From assembly GCA_932294355.1 (NCBI GenBank), contig OW028734.1:12350501-12414500 (forward strand): DNA of 64,000 nt, written 5' to 3'. The DNA is from Aporophyla lueneburgensis. Lineage: Eukaryota > Arthropoda > Insecta > Lepidoptera > Noctuidae. A model generated the notes under the pieces. The model was not told where the DNA came from. It saw only the letters and a program-made list of their open reading frames with translations, and did no database searches. Both the position numbers and the translations under genes were made by a program. Numbering within the stretch: position 1 is the stretch's first letter; each line of letters opens with the position of its first letter. This document shows, piece by piece, positions 26,826 to 34,500 of this stretch.

Positions 26826-29800
26826 TGACGAATCTATAAGGGTTCCGTTTTTTGCCATTTGGCAACGGAACCCTAAAAAGGGGCGCTTCTCGAAGTCTTC
26901 ACAACTTCGAGAAGCGCCCCTTTTTAGCATGTCTACTTAGGGCAAGTTATCCATGTCGGTACACACAATTTCAGGAAGTAGCCGAGGGAAGGATCCAGTT
27001 GGGTTGGGCAGTGTTTAGGAAACGTCGTTAAATCTGCCCGTCGCCTGTCCTACAATGCCTGAAGACTAAGGTCTTCAACGTGTGCGTCCTGCCCATAATG
27101 ACATATGCTGCCGAAACATGGACACTGAGAGTTGGGCTGGTCCACAAATTTGAGGTCGCTTAGGGCGCTATGGAGCGGGCTATGCTCGGAGTTTTTTTGA
27201 ACGATAAAACCAGATATAAAATTATCCGGAAAAGAACCAGAGTTACCGTGATAGCTCGCAGAGTAAGCGGGCTGAAGTTGCAGTTGGCTGACCATGTCAG
27301 TCGAAAGATAGATAGCCAGTAGACGAGTCCAGCACGCGTAGCATGACCGCTTAGAAAAGGAATTTGTCGACTAAAGAGAAGACAAAATGATAGATTGTAT
27401 CGTAGAAAAATTGTGTAAAACTGAAAAGAAGAGATGTTTCTATTCTTCAGTCGACAAGAGTACGATGTCAAGTATGATGACTATTTTTCTGATGAGACAG
27501 GAACATTTTTACAGAATTAAAATACACTAGCTTTTGCCAGCGGCTTCGCCCGCGTGGAGGTCGGAAAATATCCCGCGTGAACCTACTACCGGGATAAAAA
27601 GTATCGTCACTGCTCGGCTCCTATGTGTCTTAGCGTTATATTATATAGCTTATAACCTGCCCAGGTCCATACTGGACTACAATCGTACCAAGTTTAGTTA
27701 AAACCCCTTCAGTAATTTTTGACCCATGCGTGCACATGGAGTCAATAGCGGACTCCCGGCCACCGTAGGCGCGAGCTTGCGGGTGGCGAGCAATGGGTAG
27801 CTCGCCGCCCGGTAAGGACCAAGCTCGGGTCGACGGCGCGCAGTGTTCCACGCGCGCCTCAAAGAGATGTCAGCAGCAGTGTAGGGGTCTACTAGGACCG
27901 ATGCCTGCCGGGGTCGCGTGATTGTTCGAAAGAGATACCGTGACCCTGGCACATGGGCAACTGATGGAACACGGGTGGGTTTTAGTCAGTAAAAGTCTGA
28001 CATGCCCTCCCGCTCCGCCCAGAGCGGGAGAAGTCATTTGATGATTTCCCATCCTGAAAAAAAAAAAAAAAAAAAAAATGCGTGCACATACAGACAGACA
28101 GACAGACAGACAGACAAAAAATTTACTGATTGCATTTTTGGCATCAGTATCGATCACCATTCGTCCTCCAATATTAATTTTGAATATATTTTCAATGTAC
28201 AGAATTGACCTCTCTACAGTTTTATTATAAGTATAGATAAGGAACTTTTTTGTTCTTGGTAGAATAGATATAGAATTGGTCATGCTATGCCGACTGGAGT
28301 GGAGACCGCGTAGCGTGGGACAGCTAGATGGACCGACGACACAAAAAAGTGGCTGGGACAGACTGGATGCTGAAGACGGAGGACAGGGTGTCGTGTGGCC
28401 CATCATGGGAGAGGCCTATGTCCAACACTGGACTGCGATTGGCTAAGTTGATTGATCATAGAATCCGGCAGTATGACCAGCGGAGTAATCGCATAACACA
28501 CTATCAGTAGCAATGACTTTCATTTTGACAGTTCAAAAACATTCATTGCATTATTTATCGTGGTAAATGGAGCATTAATATTTATTTAAATATAAATATA
28601 TACCTATTAAAACTAAATATAAATTAAAAACCTAATTATATAAAATAGAGTAAGTAGATAAAATAATGGTCTCTCTGAGGATTTAATACTCTGAATATTA
28701 TGAGCATTCAGTCATTTGGTCTCTATCCCCACCTTAAGAGTTTGAACCTAAGAATCTTCTCGACCAAAGTAACTTACATAGTAGGTAGGGCACTAGTCAT
28801 TAATAGTATGAATTCAACCATACATACTGGTGTGCAAACAAAACTTGTAAGTACTAATATTTACATACACATAATTTAGAGACTATTAAACATGAGTCAC
28901 ATCACAGTGGCTCAATGAAACTTCCTACTGCTTATGATTGTCTACTACTTACTTACTTTCTTCACTAGTATACAAACAAATTTTCTGAGAACATCTCAAG
29001 CTTTTTTTAAGAATTTTTGTCAGCCAGGAACTCAGGAAAGTGGCAGTAAGGCTACCTATCCAAGTTGTGTTTAATATTTTATTATAATAGAAAATAGGTT
29101 GTATGCTTGACTATACCAACCTTCTTTTTAGGTCTATGATCAATTCTATAGAATGTATATTGGCATAATGTTGCTTGCCTGTCGGTTTTCAAGAGACTGT
29201 ACTTAGGAGAGTGTTAGTCTGAGGAGCTCCACAGCCTGACCCATTATCACTGTTTTACTACCAGATTACCAAAAATACTCGGTTGTTATCCAGAACAGTC
29301 ATACTCAGCGCTACTTGCCCACATTTATTACGAACACAGCCAGAAAGAAACACATGATACTTACTAGTCTTATCAGATATTCAGCGATTAGCATATTTAG
29401 GGCTTGATATGTGAGGTCCAGGCGTTGTGTGAAATTCTTCTGGCAGGCGGGTGGATCTCCTTGAAATGAGGAAAGTTTTATTTTAAATTACAGCAAAAAA
29501 TGGTAGAATCTGTTGATTGGAAAGAAGGCTAAAAAGAATATATCTACATCCAAAACATTTGTATTCTAAAAGAGAATGTTTACAATATTCATATGTGTAA
29601 GTAATATTCTATTGTTATGCCTAATTTTTTAAAATTCCAAACAAAACAAAAACTGCAGGATTTTTAAGGAGATTCCCAAGTTCTTGACATAGACTGCTTT
29701 TAATTATTGAGATATTCTAAGCAGCTAGTTGTATAAACTTATGGTGAATAGCTGTTACTCTGAGATCTCAGGGTTCATGAGAAATATGCAACAGATGGCC

Positions 29801-30199
29801 TAGCATAACAAAAATATAAACAAAAACGAAAACAAATGCAACATTATTTACAAAAAGGATGGGAGATAATGATTTGTGCGTAGGTAAGAGAGACAAGCAT
29901 TTATTTATGCTTCAAATACCTCTTGAATTTCATGTCTATGGAATGGGATAAGCCGGGAATAGGACGAAAGGAAAAAGCTTGAGACTTTTATGATTTTTCA
30001 ATTATTTCTTACCGGTTTGTGCACTTTTTAATACATTTACGATATGGCCACGTAAGTACGCTCTCAGATCGTTAAGTATACCATTCTTTTCAAATAATTC
30101 GTAGATGAATGATTGAAAAGAGTCCACAGAGTCGGTTTTCACCACATTCGCAGTTTCTGCAAGAGCAGGCTTGGATTCGTTTGTGATGCCACTTTCCAT
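4285..30199 (-). CDS. OFD1: OFD1-like LisH/coiled-coil centriolar protein (17 coding exons)
   Basis: Coding exons, high to low: 30199-30013, 29459-29365, 25299-25146, 23677-23549, 22534-22353, 21723-21628, 20340-20218, 18433-18272, 17143-16655, 15942-15769, 11647-11574, 10185-10024, 9489-9410 (first donor), 6673-6583, 5875-5801, 5627-5452, 5345-4285. Every junction has AG/GT and matching phase; the sum is 3510 nt (1169 aa). Exon 1 holds a LisH motif (LFEKNGILNDLRAYLRGH); exons 2-3 continue as in OFD1/FOP-type dimerisation regions (LIAEYLIRL, YSFSVFISE). Exon 5 has a Cys/His cluster (CSHWAYCKKC). Exons 7-9 and 16 are coiled coil; the 353-codon last exon is acidic and serine-rich. OFD1 acts at distal centrioles and centriolar satellites in ciliogenesis. 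FOP-family relatives share the LisH region but are much shorter. The exon 6 donor (GTCTTA) is weak. Exon 13 is variable because of the minisatellite. Gene identity is inferred; the exon structure is well supported. Confidence 0.75.
6087..6420 (+). pseudogene. LINE RNase H domain fragment in an OFD1-like intron
   Basis: The translation shows RNase H landmarks: AYAIEARK, ILSDSTSVLQSL, then LQWIKGHSGSLGNDVA. This is typical of the ORF2 C-terminus of R1/I/LOA-type LINEs. The frame stays open to 6469, but homology fades after about 6340. It lies antisense to the host gene between exons 15 and 14. Confidence 0.75.
7016..9457 (-). repeat. 37 x 66-bp minisatellite spanning an exon/intron boundary
   Basis: 2442 bp, exactly 37 units. 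On the gene strand each unit is 48 nt of exon 13 (from GCGTCAGCAAGCG to CGCTCG) followed by 18 nt of intron (GTGAGTATGTGAACCTCG). Above the array the real exon continues to its acceptor at 9490-9491; below it the intron continues into unique sequence. The unit is 22 codons, stop-free, and reads GVSKRAASPYRERNALGEYV plus NL. All 37 donors are intact. Few variants are visible: one Gly-to-Arg-type change near 7364, one Arg-to-Lys near 8953, and silent changes near 7322, 8066, 8198 and 8379. The near identity implies recent expansion or homogenisation. The apparent 863-aa ORF is this array read through into the intron. Confidence 0.97.
9560..9937 (+). mobile_element. 5'-truncated LINE, 3' end with poly(A)
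   Basis: The translation carries the C-terminal signature of RTE-like or jockey-like ORF2 proteins (KWRWTGDML, EWYPRDGKRSKGRQRWEDDL, AGPE). After the stop there is an A-rich tail at 9928-9937. It is inserted antisense between OFD1-like exons 13 and 12. Confidence 0.7.
10726..11524. mobile_element. non-autonomous foldback element with long inverted ends
   Basis: The outer ends match as inverted repeats: atatcgatgactc...tactgagtcaactaa (10726-10760) against 11489-11524. Inside, 10765-10818 (ggaggtgggtaaagtttag, cgcctatc, gtcatgaaaattc) pairs with 11347-11402. The right side has about 80 extra bases between outer and inner arms. The right end is only about 50 bases from exon 11. Confidence 0.65.
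10972..11045 (-). repeat. fragment of the GGTTCCGT / GACA repeat
   Basis: Matches, in reverse, the right end of the repeat at 26191-26879 (gggttccg, atggcaaaaaacggaacc, attcgtcatgtctgtctgtc). Confidence 0.6.
11680..12380. repeat. tandem partial repeats around the hAT MITE
   Basis: After a ctagctgacccagcgaactt repeat head (11684), a unit of about 75 bp (cataaagcgttttctagcta, cacccatgttag, gttatgcc) recurs about 2.5 times; the 11827-12239 MITE interrupts it. Confidence 0.5.
11827..12239. mobile_element. hAT-type MITE, 413 bp, 8-bp target duplication
   Basis: Starts CAGGGATGTTA and ends TAACATCCCTA. It is flanked on both sides by CTTTGAAG (11819-11826 and 12240-12247), an exact 8-bp duplication as made by hAT transposases. 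The ends are rich in TCCGTAACCG / TCCGAAAT / TCCGTATCCG variants on either strand. Confidence 0.85.
12390..12625 (+). mobile_element. tRNA-derived SINE
   Basis: Has the B-box-like gagttcgaaccc, the family body (atcatcaccactgctctcaaa, ccggcatgtcttcgaagaca) and the tail gcagtgggaac...ggctgctgatgatga. The A-box end is degraded. Same family as 18932, 23227 and 46173. Confidence 0.8.
12700..13545 (+). pseudogene. LINE reverse-transcriptase C-terminal fragment (CR1/jockey-like)
   Basis: The 237-codon ORF to 13416 contains the post-RT region of CR1/jockey-type ORF2 proteins (YNALVKPHLLYLVEIWG, LQVAQNKTIKLIF, then FEGAQLYNKIPSHIKKL). It is followed by a short 3' UTR and a taaacctaaaccta tail at about 13540. 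The RT catalytic part is missing. It lies in the intron between OFD1-like exons 11 and 10. Confidence 0.8.
13567..14674 (+). mobile_element. DNA-transposon remnant carrying a THAP-like domain
   Basis: The ends are inverted repeats: AATAGGGAATATGCAT at 13567-13582 and its reverse complement at 14659-14674. Between them the plus strand encodes a THAP-like segment from about 13888: VPMCKN, FFLF, then after a one-base frame break near 13935 KQWCKVMRRYN and CCEDH, which is the C2CH spacing of THAP fingers. A GTAAGT donor at 14027 and a TTTCAG acceptor near 14190 suggest an old intron, followed by about 60 open codons ending at TAG/TAA near 14380. THAP domains head P-element transposases; no catalytic domain remains. 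Two TGACGTCA octamers lie inside (13741, 14472). Confidence 0.55.
14735..15735 (-). pseudogene. LINE reverse-transcriptase fragment (CR1-like)
   Basis: Read on the minus strand, the segment gives the RT core: DLSKAFDLV, GVPQGSILGPILFLIYI and FADD (catalytic), then FLGVTIDEDLHW. The C-terminal part continues with frame breaks to about 14735 (QKKCIRALHG, PIFKKFGLLPL). It starts about 35 bases beyond the exon 10 donor. Confidence 0.85.
16040..16237. other. intron sequence, nothing recognised
   Basis: AT-rich intron between exons 10 and 9; together with 16356-16650 it shows no ORF or known repeat apart from the SINE fragment at 16238. Confidence 0.5.
16238..16355 (+). mobile_element. SINE 3' fragment
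   Basis: gcccgcgtggtggattatgg ... gaggaggcctgtgtcccagc ... ggttgatgatgatgatga: the tail half of the tRNA-derived SINE family. Confidence 0.75.
17144..18035. other. intron sequence, nothing recognised
   Basis: An antisense ORF at 17325-17693 has no recognisable domain. No repeats or RNA genes are identified. Confidence 0.45.
18040..18232 (+). repeat. interspersed repeat candidate
   Basis: Phrases such as acttccactgaagctatcgg, gctgaaatttggcatacac and caagatggcgga resemble the 3' parts of common lepidopteran retroposons. No second copy lies in this window. Confidence 0.35.
18461..18662 (+). repeat. ctagcttttgccagcggc repeat
   Basis: Starts actagcttttgccagcggct, then cccgcgggac, ccgggataaaaagtagccta, aatcggttcagtagttttag, and ends tataatattagtgtggat. 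Copies also lie at 27525 (+), 45106 (-) and, degraded, 52600 (-). Confidence 0.8.
18690..18921 (+). mobile_element. 232-bp SINE-like retroposon with 10-bp TSD
   Basis: Flanked by AACCTTACAT at 18680-18689 and 18922-18931. The body matches 1509-1700. The 3' part (gggggaggcctatgtccagc, ggctgaaatgatg) matches the 3' end of the RTE-type LINE family (20912, 50561, 59527), implying mobilisation by that LINE. Confidence 0.75.
18932..19207 (-). mobile_element. tRNA-derived SINE, full length
   Basis: On the minus strand the 5' part is tRNA-like: A-box-like tggtctagtggtaac near 19200 and B box gggttcgaaccc near 19155. It ends in a (TGA)n-type tail at 18932. It inserted directly beside the neighbouring retroposon's target duplication. 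Confidence 0.85.
19358..19589. mobile_element. MITE with about 31-bp TIRs
   Basis: The left end TACAGTCAGCGTCAATTATA, then ccgggacgaaca, pairs with the right end (19559-19589), whose reverse complement starts TACAGACGGCGTCAATAATA. It is 232 bp and non-coding. Confidence 0.75.
19602..19768 (+). mobile_element. R1-clade-like LINE 3' end
   Basis: cctgccagggtcgcgagatt ... ggaacacgggtgggttttag ... gctccgcccagagcgggaga ... followed by an A-rich tail. This is the 3' UTR also seen attached to coding sequence at 32926-33895. Confidence 0.75.
20384..20625 (-). mobile_element. 3' end of the CR1/jockey-like LINE
   Basis: Reverse complement of the 3' end at 44310-44485: aacagacagctgtgctgctg, tgactctcagcctag, and an aatgacttttgattttggtt tail. 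It is 5' truncated. Confidence 0.8.
20912..20997 (-). mobile_element. RTE-type LINE 3' end, 86 bp, with 11-bp TSD
   Basis: (catcat)n then ttcagccgaaagacgtccac ... It is flanked by AACATCGACAT at 20901-20911 and 20998-21008. Confidence 0.85.
21009..21627. other. intron sequence, nothing recognised
   Basis: AT-rich; no ORF of interest, repeat family or RNA gene. Confidence 0.5.
21836..21988 (+). mobile_element. R1-clade-like LINE 3' end
   Basis: Same 3' UTR as 19602 (cctgccagggtcgcgagatt, cacgggtgggttttagtcag), ending in a short A run near 21978. Confidence 0.75.
22556..22853 (+). repeat. interspersed repeat
   Basis: From ttataaagctgaagagtttg to cgaagtcgcgggcagaagct, the layout of a common lepidopteran retroposon related to the ctagcttttgcc families. 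It contains a tttgtttgtttg run. Confidence 0.5.
23227..23518 (-). mobile_element. tRNA-derived SINE, full length
   Basis: The minus strand reads tggtggcccagtggtaacta (A-box region), gagttcgaacccaagcaggc (B box), and ends in (atg)n. It is nearly identical in layout to 18932 and 46173. Confidence 0.85.
23730..24243 (+). repeat. two adjacent ctagcttttgcc-type repeats
   Basis: A degraded copy at 23730-23832 (ctagcttttgccagcgactt) is followed by a second, different member from 23834 (actagcttttgcccgcggct) that ends ttataatattaagtatggat. Confidence 0.6.
24398..25013 (-). mobile_element. 5'-truncated R1-clade-like LINE with 15-bp TSD
   Basis: TACGGTGATAGGCTT occurs at 24383-24397 and 25014-25028. 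On the minus strand the insert encodes the ORF2 C-terminus (CEDRLEDTVEHTVEVCPAW, a zinc-knuckle region with H and C ligands, then AEHRRVLVEAI) through about 24700. The 3' UTR and a poly(A) (T run at 24398-24411) follow. Confidence 0.9.
26024..26190 (+). mobile_element. R1-clade-like LINE 3' end
   Basis: ctgccagggtcgcgagattc ... agcgggagaagtcatttgat ... atttcccatcc and a poly(A) to 26188. Nested inside the RTE-type LINE. Confidence 0.8.
26191..26879 (+). repeat. GGTTCCGT-type repeat with (GACA)n microsatellite
   Basis: Begins accggccaagtgcgagtcgg and ends tttggcaacggaaccctaaa. It includes about 17 GACA units (26755-26824). A fragment of the same repeat lies at 10972-11045. Confidence 0.8.
26875..26925. 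repeat. perfect 22-bp hairpin
   Basis: 26875-26896 (AAAAAGGGGCGCTTCTCGAA then GT) is the exact reverse complement of 26904-26925, with the 7-nt loop cttcaca. Confidence 0.9.
27525..27722 (+). repeat. ctagcttttgccagcggc repeat
   Basis: actagcttttgccagcggct, gcgtggaggtcggaaa, ctaccgggataaaaagta; matches 18461-18662. Its tail is replaced by the following R1-like insertion. Confidence 0.75.
27738..28078 (+). mobile_element. R1-clade-like LINE 3' end with poly(A)
   Basis: actcccggccaccgtaggcg ... ctgccggggtcgcgtgattg ... atttcccatcc and an uninterrupted A run (about 28057-28078). A (GACA)n run at 28092-28119 follows. Confidence 0.85.
28265..28462 (+). mobile_element. RTE-type LINE 3' end, degraded
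   Basis: gatggaccgacgacac ... gagaggcctatgtccaacac tggactgcgattggct: recognisable RTE tail without the (TGA)n run. Confidence 0.6.
28470..29364. other. intron sequence, nothing recognised
   Basis: AT-rich first part of intron 2; no repeats or ORFs identified. The same holds for intron 1 (29460-30012). Confidence 0.5.
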
Positions 30200-30556
30200 T
30201 TTATTGTTTAACTGTTTATAATTACTTTTATCAGTACCTACATTCTAATTTAATGCCAAATAATTTATCAGTTCACTGGAAATTTCAAACTTCCCAAACA
30301 CAGATTTTGATCATTTTTGACGTTTGTTGTTTTGTTGACGTTTCCGGTTGAAAATGACGACAACGGACATATACTAATTTATACTCTTTTCTCCGAATAT
30401 CTCATAAATGTAATTTATGAATATATATAACAAGTCAGAAAATGTATAAAAATAAATTCTGTTTATATAACAACTTATAATTAAATATAATTTATTTTCA
30501 GTATGATATTTCATTATTGTGGATACTAAACAGTTATTTTAACTTAGCATTCATCA

Positions 30557-30629
30557 GTCCCTGTGGCGCAGAGGATAGCGCGTTGGACTTCTAATCCAAA
30601 GGTCGTGGGTTCGATCCCCACCAGGGATG
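30557..30629 (+). tRNA. tRNA-Arg (anticodon TCT)
   Basis: 73 nt, intronless. The acceptor stem GTCCCTG pairs with CAGGGAT (30622-30628), with discriminator G. The A-box region is tggcgcagaggatagcg; the anticodon loop CTTCTAA (30588-30594) sits between gttgga and tccaaa, with anticodon TCT at 30590-30592. The T arm gtgggttcgatccccac holds a canonical B box. Decodes AGA. Confidence 0.96.
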
Positions 30630-30637
30630 GCACTTTC

Positions 30638-30642
30638 TTTTT
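30638..30642 (+). terminator. RNA polymerase III terminator
   Basis: A run of five T, 9 bases downstream of the tRNA 3' end. Confidence 0.7.
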
Positions 30643-31594
30643 ATGTATTTGTGTTCCCGCCCAGAATGAACAACTAAAATAATAATCGCAAATTACTTTT
30701 GAAAAAGGTAAATAAATGCTCGTATGTTAGTTTCTGTTTCGTTCTAACTTATTTTAATTTTCCATGATTTCATAGAATTTTATCTGTGAATGATACATTA
30801 ATTAATATGAAATAATGCGAATAGTTTCCGACCGTTTATCATTGTACTTTTGCATCATGGGATTCTTTTTTTATGAAAACTTACTAATAATACGTGTATG
30901 TGTGAAGTGAAGAAGTCACGCTGCGTTTGTCCTAATTAATTTCGGCTAAGGGCTGCAGGATTATGGTGTCATGTTAAATCCGTAAGGTCGACATTTAATT
31001 CTATAGGTCCCGACATAGGACTGGTTCCACCGCAGGTTATAAAATTCATGATTTTAGGGTTCCACATAATGTTGGACGTTTTAGATCTCTCCTCGGACAA
31101 TAGTCGGTGATAGAGGTTAGAGTGACGTATGTTATTTGATTTGGCCATGGTCAGAATCTTATTTCAGACTTTCTGAACAGAATTCCCATCATGCATTCAA
31201 ATAAAGAGCTACTCTGAACTCCAGGCAAAAAAGAAGAAAAACAAATCACTTTCATTTAATTAGGGACAACGCCATCTACCTTTTGTTAAAGCAAGTATTT
31301 AACTCAAAATGTAAGTATTCTTACGAGAATTATTTTTTATTAAATTTAAGTACTTACAATAAATAACAAGATTTTAATATAGATTGGATTTTAACATGAA
31401 CTTATTTTTTTTTAGGTCCATGTGGGTGGGTGTCCGTGTCAATGACAGCAAAATGACAATCTGACAATAAATAAGCTGTCTGGCATTGTCAATGTTATCA
31501 ATTTACAAATTGTTGTTTGGGCAAGAATTGAGTGACTAACAAGACTAAAAAGTGTTTTTTACTGTGTAAAATATCTTAATATTTAGCAGCAATC

Positions 31595-34500
31595 ATGAGG
31601 CGTCGCGCGGGAGTCGGTGCCATACAAAAACAAAAGCTAGAACAAGAGAAATACAGAGAAAAAGGGTCTGAGATCCAAGAAAATCAGTTTCAGCAGATGT
31701 CCAAACAATTGGAAGTATTTAGGGAGAACTTAGAAGAGTTCGCGACTAAACACAAGAACGAGATCAAGAAGAACGCACAGTTTAGAAGGCAGTTCCAGGA
31801 GATGTGCGCAGCGATCGGTGTCGATCCTTTAGCTTCGGGCAAAGGATTTTGGTCTGTGTTAGGTGGGTGTCCAATGATATCCAGTAGATTACCACATTTC
31901 CATCCTGCTGCTCATAGGTCTTGTATTCACAGTAAATACCTCCTCAACAATCAAAGAACTAATATTTATTGTTACTTTAACAGTTAATCTGTAATATGAT
32001 ATTTTGTCTGTAAATTAGTGAGCGTGGGTTCGAACCCAGACAGGCGTTTTTCTTTGTGTAAAGAATTTCATCACCACTGCTCTCAAAACGTTGGATAAAA
32101 ATATAGTGAGTAGGAAACCACCATGTCCTAGAACCAAAAATTCGGAGACATGTGGACCCAGTGATGGATGAGGGCGCCCGTGTGTTAGATTACAGTTACA
32201 CTCTCTCTCAAAGAGAGGAGGACACTAAGACACCTAAGCCATATATGCAAAGTAAAGTTTTTACTAAAGCACATAACTTAACTTTTCAGGAATTGGTGAT
32301 TTTTACTATGAAATAGGAGTGCAGATAGTAGAAGTTTGTTTGGCTACAAACTATAAGAATGGTGGGCTTATAACATTGGAGGAGTTGAGAACAAGGCTTG
32401 TTGCTGCCCGAGGCAGGGGTAAAGTACACCAGGAGATTACCAATGAGGATCTGTTGGTTGCTGTTAAGAAACTAAGGATATTTGGGAATGGGTGAGTGAC
32501 TAGATAACCTCTTTTATTAATATGGCGAAAGCTCCATGGCTGCCCACTATATTAATTTAATTCCATTGATGTTGAAATGAAATTTAATTGATGAAATTAA
32601 ATGAACCTAAAGGGTTCTATTGATTTTAATATTTTAATGATTATAATTATGTCAGTCAGAGTATCTAAATCTTCACCTTTGTATTAATCCTTATGTGTTT
32701 TAGTTACAAGTAAACAAAGTTAGTTTTCCAAGGCTGAACAGATTTCTCCATGGGACCCGTGACATAATAAAAAAAAAATGTATCAAGTGTCTGATACAAA
32801 AAATCAGTATCAACTTGATCTAAATGTATGGGACGGAAGATTTCTTTTTATATGAATATGATGTTGATCCCATGGAGAATTTTTTCAATCTGATGGTTTG
32901 TACCACACCCTTAAATTTGATTACTTCTCCCGCTCTGGGCGGAGCGGGAGGGCGTGTCAGACTTTTACTGACTAAAACCCACCCGTGTTCCATCAGTTGC
33001 CCATGTGCCAGGGTCCCGGTATCTCTTTCGAACAATCACGCGACCCCGGCAGGCATCGGTCCTAGTAGACCCCTACACTGCTGCTGACATCTCTTTGAGG
33101 CGCGCGTGGAACACTACGCGCCGTCGACCCGAGCCTGGTCCTTACCGGGCGGTGAGCTACCCATTGCTCGCCACCCGCAAGCTCGCGCGTACGGTGGCCG
33201 GGAGTCCGCTATGGACTCCCGACGCCCGGGGCGTCTCCTCCTGCGGCGGCTAGGGACGTGAGGGCGCAGAGACTGCCGCTCCTTCACGCGCCCCGCCTCC
33301 TCCTTCGTGAGCATTACTGCTTCGCAGAAGGAGGTGACGGCTTCCCATTCCCTCTCGCTCCGTACCATGGCTCGCACCAGGGCCGGACGCGAGAGGTCGC
33401 CGCCGCCGATCGCCTCCACGAGGACACGGCGGTGCTCCGCCCAGGCAGGGCACACCTCCACCGTATGCTCCACCGTGTCCTCCAGACGATCCTCACAATG
33501 GAAACACCCGGACGTATCCTCCCGCTTTATCCTGAACAGGAACGCACCGAAGCACCCATGCCCGGTGAGAACCTGCGTCAGGCGGAAGGTGAGGACGCCA
33601 TGGCGCCTCTCTATTCACTCCTCAAAGAGGGGACTTACCGCCGCAATTGTGGCGTGCCCAGCACTGGGTTGCGACAATCGTACGCGCCATGTCGCCATGA
33701 GATCACACCGGAGCTCTGTCCGCCGAGCCGCGATTTGTCGCGGCAGCGGAGTTTCGCCCCGGCGTTTCGCCTCCTCGCGCCACTCCCACATGTGCGCGAG
33801 GACCTTTGCCTCCAGATCCCATGGCGGCACTCCGGTAAGGAGGCTCGCCGCCTCGCACGAGATCGTGCGGTATCCTCGGATTAACCGGATAGCCATGACC
33901 CTCTGGGAATTTGGCAGATCTTTATTAACTAACCCTATATGGTTAAGGGCTTTCGGTGAAATAATTTATATAATTAATATTTCACTCTAACATAGTGGTT
34001 ATATCTAGTAGCTTGTACAATAAATGACCAGTATGTAGATATCATGACCTGTTCATGAGATTTTTCATGCCTATATATTTTGATAAGAATGAGAACAGTT
34101 GATACAAGCTTATCGTAGTCCTAAATATTATAACATTTTTAATTAATTCTTCCATTAAAAAAGAATCATGTAGGTTAGGGTGTAAGGTGGCACACCTACA
34201 ATCTCAGTGCCTCAAGTCAACCTCACCTGCTCGTGGTGCACCCTGCTGATTAACAAACGAGGCTCTGACAACCGACAGATGGCGGGATAACCTATTTTAA
34301 TAAAACGTCGCAGCTAAATGGCGCAGACTAGTGACGGGCAGCAGCATCATTGGTGCGAAAAGCTGCGATCTGAGATCGGGGGATCGGGGATCTGCGTAGG
34401 GGGTGCGAAGAATCCCCGGGTTGCGAATAGCTGTCAAACTCAACTGACCTTGGCGACGTATAACGGACGCACGTTACGGCTCGACGACCACCTAGTGCAG

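Larger units (their letters stand above)
25445..27335 (+). pseudogene. RTE-type LINE, split by nested repeats
   Basis: 25445-26015 encodes RT fragments (ALVDYDKAFESIEIWAVLASL, MNLDKTKIMC) with frame breaks. 26930-27335 resumes with the downstream part (tatgctgccgaaacatggac, TLRVGLVHKF). Between them sit an R1-like 3' end (26024-26190), the GGTTCCGT/GACA repeat (26191-26879) and a hairpin. Similar to the RTE-type element in SNF8 intron 3. Confidence 0.8.
30200..31594. promoter_or_regulatory. divergent 5' region of the OFD1-like gene and SNF8
   Basis: The 1.4 kb between the two opposite start codons must hold both promoters. No TATA or initiator is identified with confidence. A tRNA-Arg gene lies at 30557. 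Confidence 0.5.
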
